Shown piece after piece: positions 1 through 7,815 of a DNA stretch of 35,637 nt. The DNA is from Phycisphaerae bacterium (lineage in GTDB: Bacteria > Planctomycetota > Phycisphaerae > Sedimentisphaerales > Sedimentisphaeraceae), in the NCBI GenBank assembly GCA_027078365.1, contig JALWYQ010000041.1, positions 1 through 35,637 on the forward strand, in the 5' to 3' direction. Numbering within the stretch: position 1 is the stretch's first letter; every line of letters begins with the position of its first letter. A program made the translations under genes and the position numbers. The notes under the pieces were generated by a model. It made no database searches and had not been told where the DNA came from. It was given only the letters and a program-made list of their open reading frames with translations.

Positions 1-334
1 TAACAGTATAAAAATTAAAACGATTCAAAGCAAGCTCATTTTATTGACTAGCACACCCTAAAACACCTCTAACAATACTGATATCGCCGTTAATCAATTA
101 AATCTTTAGCAAGGGCCGATAATATAGCGGTCGTAGCCGCTGAGGCAGGGGTGGCAAAAAGTGTACTGTTGCAGGCAAAGTTAAAAGTTTTTTTCAAAAA
201 TCTAGAAATAAACCACTTATGAATTTACAATGACGCAACAAGCGATATATGAAGAAGTTGTCTTTATTCAACCGATACGATATAGTATTCAAGATTAAAA
301 TTTGATAAGTTTACAGATATTAAGGAAGCTAATA
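1..334. other. Upstream region of queF, mostly non-coding
   Basis: No convincing gene lies here. One plus-strand reading frame open from about 100 to the TGA at 220-222 reads like protein (Ala/Val-rich, then Lys-rich), but it has no ATG and is closed upstream by TAA, so it may be the tail of a decayed gene. The same stretch holds a perfect 5-bp hairpin (AGCGG 126-130, CCGCT 137-141). The queF promoter occupies the right end. Confidence 0.4.
258..286 (+). promoter_or_regulatory. Sigma-70-type promoter of queF
   Basis: TTGTCT (258-263) and TATAGT (281-286) are separated by 17 bp. Transcription would start near 293, about 40 nt before the queF ATG. The -10 box matches consensus at five of six positions and the -35 box at four. 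No preQ1 riboswitch-like pseudoknot is evident in the leader. Confidence 0.55.
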
Positions 335-706
335 ATGGAAGAAAATGTGTCATTAGAACTCTTCGAGAACCCTAGAATGGCCAGAGATTACGTTATAACA
401 ACGAAAGTACCTGAGTTTACCAGCGTTTGCCCTGTTACCGGACAACCCGATTTTGGCACAATAACAATAGAGTATTGCCCAGATAAGGTGTGTTTTGAGC
501 TTAAGAGTTTTAAATTTTATATGCAGAGTTTCCGCAATAAAGGCATCTATTATGAATCGCTTACCAATGAAATCTTGGATTTTCTAGTTGATAAGTGCCA
601 ACCAAGATGGATGAGGGTTTCTTCTGAATTTACGCCTCGTGGTGGAATATCAACTAGTGTTACATGTGAATACGCATCTGAAGCGTTTATGGAAATTGAT
701 GAGTAA
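335..706 (+). CDS. queF: NADPH-dependent 7-cyano-7-deazaguanine reductase QueF, short type
   Basis: QueF reduces the nitrile of preQ0 to the amine of preQ1 in queuosine tRNA synthesis, in the cytoplasm. The ATG at 335 is chosen over an upstream in-frame TTG at 302 because AAGGAAG (322-328) sits 6 nt before it; this gives 123 aa, a normal size for the single-domain type. The catalytic Cys32 lies in SVCPVTGQPD with the conserved Asp39, and the family signature ELKSFKFY spans residues 55-62. Where the Bacillus enzyme has a His-Glu pair (FHE) this protein reads YYE, with Tyr73-Glu74, so the histidine is replaced. No other queuosine gene is nearby. It is transcribed alone, between its own promoter and a terminator. 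Identification is secure from the motifs. Confidence 0.95.
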   Translation: MEENVSLELFENPRMARDYVITTKVPEFTSVCPVTGQPDFGTITIEYCPDKVCFELKSFKFYMQSFRNKGIYYESLTNEILDFLVDKCQPRWMRVSSEFTPRGGISTSVTCEYASEAFMEIDE

Positions 707-714
707 TTAAAATC

Positions 715-744
715 AGCAGAGTGGTTAGGCCGCTCTGCTTTTTT
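715..744 (+). terminator. Rho-independent terminator after queF
   Basis: A 10-bp stem (715-724 with 730-739, one G-T wobble) encloses the 5-nt loop TTAGG and runs into six T residues. It starts 8 nt after the queF stop. Confidence 0.88.
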
Positions 745-902
745 AAAATGCAGAGATTACTATTTGGGTCTCTAAGGCCACTGCCCTCCACTATTCCAAG
801 ACAACTCTTATTTTAAAATGCTCACATTGAACTAGTTGCCATGTGAAATTCTATTTTCTGTGTAAGTTATCGTTATTGAAAAGAATCTAAGGTGTAGCCG
901 CT

Positions 903-2681
903 ATGAACCAAAACTCAACAGTCGTTCATGTAACCCACGAAGCAATCGGCAAGATTGGTGGTATTGGAGCCGTTCTTGAGGGACTATTAACGAGTCCGTC
1001 TTATAAAAAAAACACCGGCAGAGATATATTGATTAGCCCAATGTTTTCGTGGGATTCTGATGCCAGTACAAGACTTGGCGAGAATAGCAATGTCTTATTT
1101 TCTTCCGTAGATGGCATCTCAAACACCGCATATGAGCATATCTTTTTAAGATTAGAAGAGTTTTTTAACGTACGAATAATCTACGGGACAAAGACTTTTA
1201 CCGATTCTCTTAGCGGCAATCTAGGTTCTGCGGAAGTTATCTTAATAGATATCTATCAAATGAATTTAGAGCCTCTCAACACACTCAAAGGCAAGATATA
1301 CGATGCTTTCGGTATAAAGAGTGATTTGTATGAAGATCTATGGGAATTTGAACAATACATGCGCATTGCACCAGTGGCGATAGAGATTCTCAATATGATT
1401 GTAACGGATGATAGCCCGACAATCATATTAGCTCATGAATTTATGGGGCTACCGACCGCACTTGCAGCAAAACTTGATACCAATCACGATTACAAGAGTG
1501 TTTTTTATGCACATGAAGTTGCCCCAATAAGGAGGATTGTGGAGCATAATCTAGGTCATGATACGATGTTTTACAATGTAATGGAGAGGGCTAGAGAGTT
1601 AAATCTTAGCTTGTGTGACGTTTTCGGCGACCAGAGCCACCTCTTCAAATCTGCACTGGTTGAGGCAGCGAGATATTGCGATGAGATTCTTGCGGTTGGA
1701 GATTATGTTGCCCAAGAACTTAGGTTTCTAAGGCCAGAATTCTCTGAGGCCAGTATTAATCTGACGTATAATGGTATCCCAGCTTGGAAAATCAAATTGA
1801 GCGAGAAGATGACTTCTAGGAATAGAATGATTGAGTATTGCGAGAATCTTCTAGATTTTCATCCCGATTATATATTCACTCACGTAACTAGAATGACTCC
1901 AAGTAAAGGATTGTGGAGAGATCTTCGTGTTTTAGAACATCTAGACAAGATTTTTATCAAACAAGGCAAAAAAGGCGTATTGTTTGTGCTTAGCACGGAA
2001 GCTGGAAGACGCAACAAACAGGATATATTGCAAATGGAAGCAGATTACAATTGGCCAGTGGCTCATCATGAAGGTTGGCCAGATCTTAGCGGTCAAGAAT
2101 CGATATTCTATGCTGGAGTACAGGAATTTAATGCAAAGGCACAGAATATAAAAGTTGTCTATATAAACCAATTTGGCTGGAATCAAGATAGCTGTGGTAA
2201 GCGCATGCAGGAAACGATGGAATTTATGGATATTAGAAAAGGTAGTGATGTCGAATTTGGCCAAAGCATATATGAGCCGTTTGGAATAGCACAGTTAGAG
2301 CCGCTTAGTTTTGGTGGCATATGTGTTATAACTAATGTCTGTGGCTGCGCTGGTTTTGTAAAGACGGTTACAAATGGTTGCGATGTGAAAAATGTTATCA
2401 TAGCCGACTACACCAAGATTGACGCAGATAATATGACAATTGAGGAGCTCAAAGGCCTTAAGAAACAGTTCCGCTCTGATGTTGAAGGTAAAATAAGTAA
2501 AGATATTGCTAATCAGCTATATACAAGACTTCCGAAAGATGAAAAAGATTTCGAGAGGCTCTTAAACGACGGCTACGAAATTGCAAAGAACATGGGCTGG
2601 GATGCAGTATGCCAAAAATACGTACTGAAAGGTCTCGACAAGGCCATTCGCAAGGAAATTTCCCGATGCAATAATATGTAA
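903..2681 (+). CDS. GT-B glycosyltransferase, glycogen/starch synthase-like
   Basis: This 592-aa protein has the two-domain layout of retaining GT-B glycosyltransferases. The N-terminus carries the nucleotide-sugar loop K17-IGG (the KxGG motif of glycogen and starch synthases). The C-terminal half carries the EX7E motif, Glu458-PFGIAQL-Glu466, followed by a glycine-rich segment. The second Rossmann domain begins near residue 320 with HVTRMTPSKG. It is longer than a typical GlgA (about 480 aa) and is divergent from it, so the acceptor could be glycogen or another glucan. The ATG at 903 follows AAGG at 889-892 with 10 nt spacing. It is monocistronic; the operon that follows starts 200 nt later. 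A glucan phosphorylase lies about 9 kb away on the other strand, which fits storage-polymer metabolism, but no GlgB, GlgC or debranching enzyme is in the window. Confidence 0.8.
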   Translation: MNQNSTVVHVTHEAIGKIGGIGAVLEGLLTSPSYKKNTGRDILISPMFSWDSDASTRLGENSNVLFSSVDGISNTAYEHIFLRLEEFFNVRIIYGTKTFTDSLSGNLGSAEVILIDIYQMNLEPLNTLKGKIYDAFGIKSDLYEDLWEFEQYMRIAPVAIEILNMIVTDDSPTIILAHEFMGLPTALAAKLDTNHDYKSVFYAHEVAPIRRIVEHNLGHDTMFYNVMERARELNLSLCDVFGDQSHLFKSALVEAARYCDEILAVGDYVAQELRFLRPEFSEASINLTYNGIPAWKIKLSEKMTSRNRMIEYCENLLDFHPDYIFTHVTRMTPSKGLWRDLRVLEHLDKIFIKQGKKGVLFVLSTEAGRRNKQDILQMEADYNWPVAHHEGWPDLSGQESIFYAGVQEFNAKAQNIKVVYINQFGWNQDSCGKRMQETMEFMDIRKGSDVEFGQSIYEPFGIAQLEPLSFGGICVITNVCGCAGFVKTVTNGCDVKNVIIADYTKIDADNMTIEELKGLKKQFRSDVEGKISKDIANQLYTRLPKDEKDFERLLNDGYEIAKNMGWDAVCQKYVLKGLDKAIRKEISRCNNM

Positions 2682-2840
2682 GCTAGCTCATTTATTGCCG
2701 TGATATTTCCACCATGCAAGATAACATTTTTCTCTGGTAATTCTCCCTCTATCGATTGGCAGGCATGGTTATTCAAACAAGAGACTTATTTTTTCAATAT
2801 CCCTATGTTTAGCTTGTTTTTATAACGGGATACAAATTCC

Positions 2841-2870
2841 TTAACCGATATAACGGGTGTTGACTATATT
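2841..2870 (+). promoter_or_regulatory. Candidate promoter of the VWA/TolQR operon
   Basis: TTAACC (2841-2846) and TATATT (2865-2870) are spaced by 18 bp. Transcription from it would begin only a few nt before the ATG at 2883, so the first gene would be nearly leaderless. The 9-mer TATAACGGG occurs twice, at 2821-2829 and 2849-2857 (28 nt apart), overlapping this promoter; a bound regulator is possible. The assignment is tentative. Confidence 0.35.
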
Positions 2871-2882
2871 TTGAGATTGAGC

Positions 2883-3821
2883 ATGGCAATTATTAAACAA
2901 CAAACATTACTTCGATACAAAGATAGAATATATCCTAGGGCTTGGATTATTTCTGTCTTGTTTCATTTGTTGGTATTGGGCTCTCTAGCAATAATTACAT
3001 TCCCACGCGATAGTGGTCTTGGCGCTACGGAATCAGATATTGGCATCTACGAAGTAAGCAGAGATTCCAATACCTCCGACGAGAAACAGGCTAATCAATC
3101 ATTTGAAATATCAGATACCTCTTTAATAAACACTACTACGCAAACAATAGCCATCTCTAAATTAGAGGCATCACTTCCAAAGGATATTAAAGATGGAGAT
3201 ACTGATTCTATGGAATCAGTCAAAGAAGTTCTTGGGCCAACACCTACCAAAGACCAAGACAGCTGGCGAGAACTTATAAATGATAGCTCGGATGCAGGAG
3301 ATACAAACCTTGGCGCAAGCTTCTTTGGAATCGCTGATAGAGGCAAGAAATTCATATACATCCTAGATTGTTCTGGAAGTATGGATGGCGAAAGACTTAT
3401 CGCCGCAAAATATGAGTTAATTAGAAGTATTAAAAAACTTAAAAGAGGCTCGAAATTTGAGGTCTTCTTTTACAATGATTCTCAGCAAAGCTTTAACGGA
3501 GGCAAGCTCACAAACAATAGCAAAAAAAATATACGTATGGTAAGCAGATGGATAGAAAAGATTAAAGCTGGTGGTGGCACGAATCCTATAACGGCCGTGG
3601 AAGTAGCTATAAAACTTGAACCAGATTGTATCTGGATATTGAGTGATGGAGAGTTTAATAAATCGGTAAGCAATACAATAAAAAGACTCAATCGTAGCAA
3701 TATCCATATCCATACTATTGCTTTTATGAATGATGGTAGCGATAGCATACTTAGAGAAATCGCCAAGGAGAATAACGGCAAGTTTCGTAGCATAAACAAG
3801 AGAACGACAAGAAAAAAATAA
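2883..3821 (+). CDS. Membrane-anchored VWA-domain protein, first gene of motor-like operon
   Basis: A 312-aa protein. A basic N-terminus (several Lys/Arg before residue 20) precedes one transmembrane helix at about residues 21-40, so the rest should be periplasmic by the positive-inside rule. A polar Ser/Thr/Asp-rich linker leads to a von Willebrand factor A domain from about residue 154 to the end. The MIDAS metal site is complete: Asp162-x-Ser-Gly-Ser, Thr233 in GGGTNP and Asp255 in LSDGE. VWA domains bind partner proteins through a metal ion. The ATG at 2883 is preferred to a TTG at 2871, though neither has a strong ribosome site. It is 39 nt upstream of the TolQ/ExbB gene and heads an operon that runs to 10445. 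The partner is unknown. Confidence 0.85.
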   Translation: MAIIKQQTLLRYKDRIYPRAWIISVLFHLLVLGSLAIITFPRDSGLGATESDIGIYEVSRDSNTSDEKQANQSFEISDTSLINTTTQTIAISKLEASLPKDIKDGDTDSMESVKEVLGPTPTKDQDSWRELINDSSDAGDTNLGASFFGIADRGKKFIYILDCSGSMDGERLIAAKYELIRSIKKLKRGSKFEVFFYNDSQQSFNGGKLTNNSKKNIRMVSRWIEKIKAGGGTNPITAVEVAIKLEPDCIWILSDGEFNKSVSNTIKRLNRSNIHIHTIAFMNDGSDSILREIAKENNGKFRSINKRTTRKK

Positions 3822-3860
3822 ATGTATTCTTAAAATAAGATTAGTCAATAAGGATGTAAA

Positions 3861-4580
3861 ATGAATGGTCTAAAATTATCTGTGCTGACAACTCTATTTA
3901 TTGCCACAAATGCTATGGCAGGCGAAGAAGTTGTACTAAAGGAATCTCAGAAGATATCCATATGGAGCACAATCTCTTCAGGTGGAATAATTGGCTTTAT
4001 CATAATTGGAATCTCCGTGATAGCAATGGCTCTTATAATTGATAGCCTATTGAAGATACGCAAGAATAACATGATTCCTAATGAATTACTGCCAAAGATT
4101 GAGAAGGCAATAATAAGTAAAGATTATGATGCTGCATCAAAATTATGTGCAAGAGATACTTTCCTTACTAGAGTTATAAAGGCAGGTTTATCGCAGCATT
4201 CTAGCGTGCTTGGCTATTATGATATGCAAAATGCAATGCAAGAAGAGAGTGAGAGGTATATATCTAAACTACTAAGACGTGTTGATTACATTTCATTTAT
4301 TGGCTCAGCAACACCTATGCTTGGATTGCTTGGAACGGTAACCGGAATGATTAAGGCATTTAATCAGATAGCATTGACCGAGGGAAGCGCAAAAGCGTCT
4401 GAATTGGCTGGTGGAATATCAGAAGCACTTATTACAACATGCTTAGGGCTTATTGTTGCAATCCCTGCAATGTTCTTTGTTACATTCATTAGAAACAGAA
4501 TTGATGGTTATGTTGCGGAAGCAGAGCCAATCGTAGAACACTTAATGCTGTCGTTTAAAAACGATGAGAATAGAATGTAA
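3861..4580 (+). CDS. MotA/TolQ/ExbB proton-channel family protein
   Basis: A 239-aa inner-membrane subunit of a TolQ/ExbB-type proton channel, which with TolR/ExbD subunits turns proton flow into mechanical work. It has a cleavable-looking signal peptide (residues 1-20, ending AMA), then three membrane helices at about 42-62, 145-166 and 188-211. The second carries the hallmark TPMLGLLGTVTGM with Thr159, and the third has EALITTCLGLIVAIPA with Thr192/193, matching the conserved channel threonines. AAGGA at 3850-3854 lies 6 nt before the ATG. It is followed directly by two TolR/ExbD genes, which is the standard partner order. Neither TonB nor TolA nor TolB is encoded nearby, so calling it exbB or tolQ would overstate what is seen. 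Confidence 0.93.
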   Translation: MNGLKLSVLTTLFIATNAMAGEEVVLKESQKISIWSTISSGGIIGFIIIGISVIAMALIIDSLLKIRKNNMIPNELLPKIEKAIISKDYDAASKLCARDTFLTRVIKAGLSQHSSVLGYYDMQNAMQEESERYISKLLRRVDYISFIGSATPMLGLLGTVTGMIKAFNQIALTEGSAKASELAGGISEALITTCLGLIVAIPAMFFVTFIRNRIDGYVAEAEPIVEHLMLSFKNDENRM

Positions 4581-4625
4581 TTTCCATATTTGGTTAGAAT
4601 ACAACTGTTAGGTTTCTTGAGATAT

Positions 4626-5042
4626 ATGAAACTATTAAAGCACAGAAAAACCTATAAAAATAAGATAAATATTGCATCGCTTGTTGATGTTGTATTTCTG
4701 TTAATCATTTTCTTTATGACAGTATCGCATATAACCGCTACTGAGCAATTACCAATCAACCTGCCCGATGCACAGAATGGTAACGCCCCTTCACAAACTA
4801 GTGATGAGAATGTGATTATAAATATCGATAGCAGTGGAAATATACATCTTGAAAGTACACCTATTGAGCTAACAGCGTTGAAGAGCAAATTAGAAAAACT
4901 TAGCAATACAACAAATATATCTGTAACAATTCGCTGCGATAGGAACCTTGAATGGTCCAAAGTACGCGCAGTTATAAAGACATGCAGAGATTGCAAGATT
5001 ACAAGCTTGAAGGTTAGAGTAAGAGATGTGTCTGGAGAATAA
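4626..5042 (+). CDS. ExbD/TolR family protein, first copy
   Basis: A 138-aa subunit with a short cytoplasmic N-terminus, one membrane helix (about residues 18-38) and a periplasmic domain. The helix starts with the family signature SLVDVVFLLIIFFM; Asp21 is the proton-carrying aspartate required in ExbD and TolR. The ATG at 4626 gives the usual family length; an upstream TTG at 4590 would add 12 residues. Its stop codon overlaps the next start by 1 nt (TAATG), so the two TolR-type subunits are probably translationally coupled. It is clearly distinct in sequence from the second copy, which suggests a heteromeric stator rather than a recent duplication. Confidence 0.92.
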   Translation: MKLLKHRKTYKNKINIASLVDVVFLLIIFFMTVSHITATEQLPINLPDAQNGNAPSQTSDENVIINIDSSGNIHLESTPIELTALKSKLEKLSNTTNISVTIRCDRNLEWSKVRAVIKTCRDCKITSLKVRVRDVSGE

Positions 5043-5473
5043 TGAAGCTAAGCAATAGACATAAAAATAGAGATATCGCAGAACTCAATCTACCTGCAAT
5101 GGTAGATGTGATATTGCTGCTACTAATCTTCTTTATGTGTACGAGAAGTTTTAACGACCCAGAAAAGAACATCAAAAGCCAATTACTGCAAAAAGGCATG
5201 AGTAGCTCAAATGAGATTGCAGATATTGAACCAATCAGTATAACGTTGAGAAAGACAGATTCAGGAATTATGTTAGATTGTGATGGGAAGAAATACTCCA
5301 GTTTCCAATCTCTATCTAAAACCTTAGAGATGCTCAGAAATATTGTAGATGCTAAAGTCATAATAAAAAGTGAGGCTCAAGTGCCATTTAGATATGTAGT
5401 TGAAACTCTTGATAGATGTAAGAGTGCCGGATTTAGTAATGTAGGACTCTCTACTGTGGAAATAGGCGAATGA
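5042..5473 (+). CDS. ExbD/TolR family protein, second copy
   Basis: A 143-aa protein with the same build as its upstream neighbour. The helix at about residues 19-37 begins PAMVDVILLLLIFFM, with the essential Asp22, and a periplasmic domain of about 100 residues follows. It starts inside the stop codon of the first copy (1-nt overlap), and its own stop overlaps the next start by 4 nt (ATGA). One TolQ with two TolR-type subunits is also the composition of the AglRQS gliding motor of Myxococcus xanthus. The periplasmic part shows no obvious peptidoglycan-binding motif. Confidence 0.92.
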   Translation: MKLSNRHKNRDIAELNLPAMVDVILLLLIFFMCTRSFNDPEKNIKSQLLQKGMSSSNEIADIEPISITLRKTDSGIMLDCDGKKYSSFQSLSKTLEMLRNIVDAKVIIKSEAQVPFRYVVETLDRCKSAGFSNVGLSTVEIGE

Positions 5474-7815
5474 GCTACATTAGAACATTCATCCTATCTA
5501 CGATAATAATTTGCATGAGCAGTAGTTGCCTAGCGAACAGTAGCAACTATTCTGGATTGCAACTAGCTAAAGAAGCAGAATCTATTGACGAAGCTATCTC
5601 TATCCTAGATGCAACAGAGACGAAACTCTTAGGATTATACAACTCTAATCACAACATTAATGATGGACTAGCTCTTGCCAATGTATATTACAGCAAAGGC
5701 AAATTGTATATCTCAACCCTTGCAACTGGCGCAGATACAAAATTAGAAGCTAAAGCAAGAAAACAACTTGAAAATGCCGCTACCTTATTCGGCAAGATAG
5801 AAAAAGAAGCTAATAAAAAATGTATAATTGAAGAAAAAAGGCTAGGGAGTAGATATGCCAGAACAACTCCTTTGTGGAAAAAACTCAGAGAAATTTTCTT
5901 ACAAGCAAAGCTCAGCTCTGCATGGTGCAACTTCTATCTATCAGAGTTAGCCTTAGATGGTAAGGCTAAAGAACACCTCAACACTGCATTGCAAAAATTC
6001 AACTACTTCCATAAAAATGGTTTCTCAATACAACCAATAATACTGAATTCTTATATTGGTTCTGCGTCATGTTGGCTAGAAGCAAACAGGCCCAGATTAG
6101 CTCTGAAAGATCTAGGCGACAATGAAATAACTCCACTGAATATCGATTTGGATATCTTCAGACAAATAGCCCTTATAAAGGCTCAGGCTTACGACAAAAT
6201 ATCTTCGTCAATTGGCGTTGAAGATACGACAAAGCAATACTTCGATATGCTTGAAGACTTGATACTAACAAATTCAAAGGAACGAGAGCTAGCCAAACTT
6301 AGATTAGAAAATCTTGCAAAACTTTCGACTAATATAGATAGCAACCCATACTACAAAACTCATCTAAAACGTTTCTATAAATTCACATCAGCTCTTTACT
6401 ACAACGGCTTTTTACGAAATGAAATTTTGAGCATCTCAAAGGAATACAATATCCAATCTCCATGCTGCTATTACAAACATTGCATAGAGCTTATAAACAG
6501 CAATAACATTGAAGCAATAGAAGCAATAGAGGCTTTCTTGAAAGACGATGACAATAGCAGGTCTCCATTTGTAAGAGAACTACATCAAAAGCTAATAATA
6601 TTATTCTTTAATGAAAAACAATATCTTGCATGCTTTGAGAGTTTCTGGGCGTACGTAGATAAATTCAATATAAGGGAAAACGATGAGTTTCTCTCAAGAG
6701 CGGCACTTGATTCCGGTGTAATCTTACTGGAAAATAAACATTACAATCTCAGTAAAGATTTTGATAAGCTAATCAAGTTACTAACACAACACAACATGCT
6801 TACTAGCAACGATATTACAATTGCTAGAGCAAAAGCCCTTATCGCTAAGAATGCCTGCAATAAAGCGATATCACTTTTAGACAAGGAAACGTTCGAACCT
6901 GCAAATATCGATAGAGCGGCATTGCTCAGGGCAATAGCATATTTCAAGCTCTCGCTAATTAATCAAAGAGATTCTCGAGAGGAAGATTATCTTAGGAAAT
7001 CCAAAGACCTCTTAACAGAAATTAACCTCAAAGATACCAATATGCTTCCAAACGAAATATCTCAAGCAAAGCAACTGATAGTTTCAATAGCAAAAAAATA
7101 TATAGAAACACCTTTAGAAGACTACCATCAAGCACAAGAGACACTTAGGATGCTTGGTGATAGTAACAACAGAGAAGCCATGCTTCTTGAGATGCTAATT
7201 GACAGCAAAAACAACAATATAGCCTCTCTGGAGAACAGACTAGAAGAACTTAAAGCTAACAAGAATCTAAGCAAATTTGAATTTGAACTTTTCGCTAAAA
7301 TTGCAGAGAATCTAGAAGGTGCAATTACCTATAGCGGCTGGGAGATAGATAGTAAATCAAAACAGACAAATCTTCTGTTAATCTCAATATATAAAACAAT
7401 GCTTAAAGGCAACAAAGATACAGCAAGCAAGAATAACAAAACGATACTGCTCAACAAACTCGCAAATTCTTACTACTATGCCAGCAAAATCAATGATGCC
7501 CTTGAGATATTCAACAAACTCAATAGTTTAAGTTTACTTGATACAACAACTAAGACTCTATACAATCTAGCCGATTCACTCGAAAGAAGTAATCGAGTAT
7601 CTGACGCTATTAGATATTGGAAGCTTCTTTCGAGAAGATTGCCAAAATTCTGCGATCAATGGTATGAAATTAATGAGAGGCTAATCTTAGCATGGGCTTC
7701 TTGCAATCAAGGTGAACTAGCACAAAAATATCTTGACTATTTTCTGGCAAAATACGAAGATCAAATGCCGACTAAGTGGCAACAGAAATTTAAGACATTA
7801 TCACGGAGGATTTAA
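5470..7815 (+). CDS. Large exported helical-repeat (TPR-like) protein
   Basis: A 781-aa protein with an N-terminal export signal (hydrophobic residues 6-22, SSSCLA). The site could be read by signal peptidase I after Ala22, or less likely as a lipoprotein at Cys20. The remainder is made of amphipathic helices rich in Ala, Leu, Tyr and Asn, with TPR-like pairs such as LANVYYSKGKLYI near residue 70 and LANSYYYASKINDALEIF near residue 660. It should be a periplasmic scaffold that binds other proteins. The gene overlaps the ExbD gene before it by 4 nt and the gene after it by 1 nt, so its product is probably made in fixed proportion to the motor subunits. I do not recognise a named family beyond the TPR-like fold. 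Confidence 0.82.
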   Translation: MSYIRTFILSTIIICMSSSCLANSSNYSGLQLAKEAESIDEAISILDATETKLLGLYNSNHNINDGLALANVYYSKGKLYISTLATGADTKLEAKARKQLENAATLFGKIEKEANKKCIIEEKRLGSRYARTTPLWKKLREIFLQAKLSSAWCNFYLSELALDGKAKEHLNTALQKFNYFHKNGFSIQPIILNSYIGSASCWLEANRPRLALKDLGDNEITPLNIDLDIFRQIALIKAQAYDKISSSIGVEDTTKQYFDMLEDLILTNSKERELAKLRLENLAKLSTNIDSNPYYKTHLKRFYKFTSALYYNGFLRNEILSISKEYNIQSPCCYYKHCIELINSNNIEAIEAIEAFLKDDDNSRSPFVRELHQKLIILFFNEKQYLACFESFWAYVDKFNIRENDEFLSRAALDSGVILLENKHYNLSKDFDKLIKLLTQHNMLTSNDITIARAKALIAKNACNKAISLLDKETFEPANIDRAALLRAIAYFKLSLINQRDSREEDYLRKSKDLLTEINLKDTNMLPNEISQAKQLIVSIAKKYIETPLEDYHQAQETLRMLGDSNNREAMLLEMLIDSKNNNIASLENRLEELKANKNLSKFEFELFAKIAENLEGAITYSGWEIDSKSKQTNLLLISIYKTMLKGNKDTASKNNKTILLNKLANSYYYASKINDALEIFNKLNSLSLLDTTTKTLYNLADSLERSNRVSDAIRYWKLLSRRLPKFCDQWYEINERLILAWASCNQGELAQKYLDYFLAKYEDQMPTKWQQKFKTLSRRI

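Noticed and set aside
35-100. preQ1 riboswitch before queF (a CTAGCACACCC stretch looks similar)
   Set aside because: The pairing 5' arm and the A-rich pseudoknot tail are missing, and the stretch lies upstream of the likely queF promoter.
100-222. Short plus-strand frame upstream of queF
   Set aside because: No ATG, closed by a TAA at its start, and only about 40 codons; kept only as a possible remnant.
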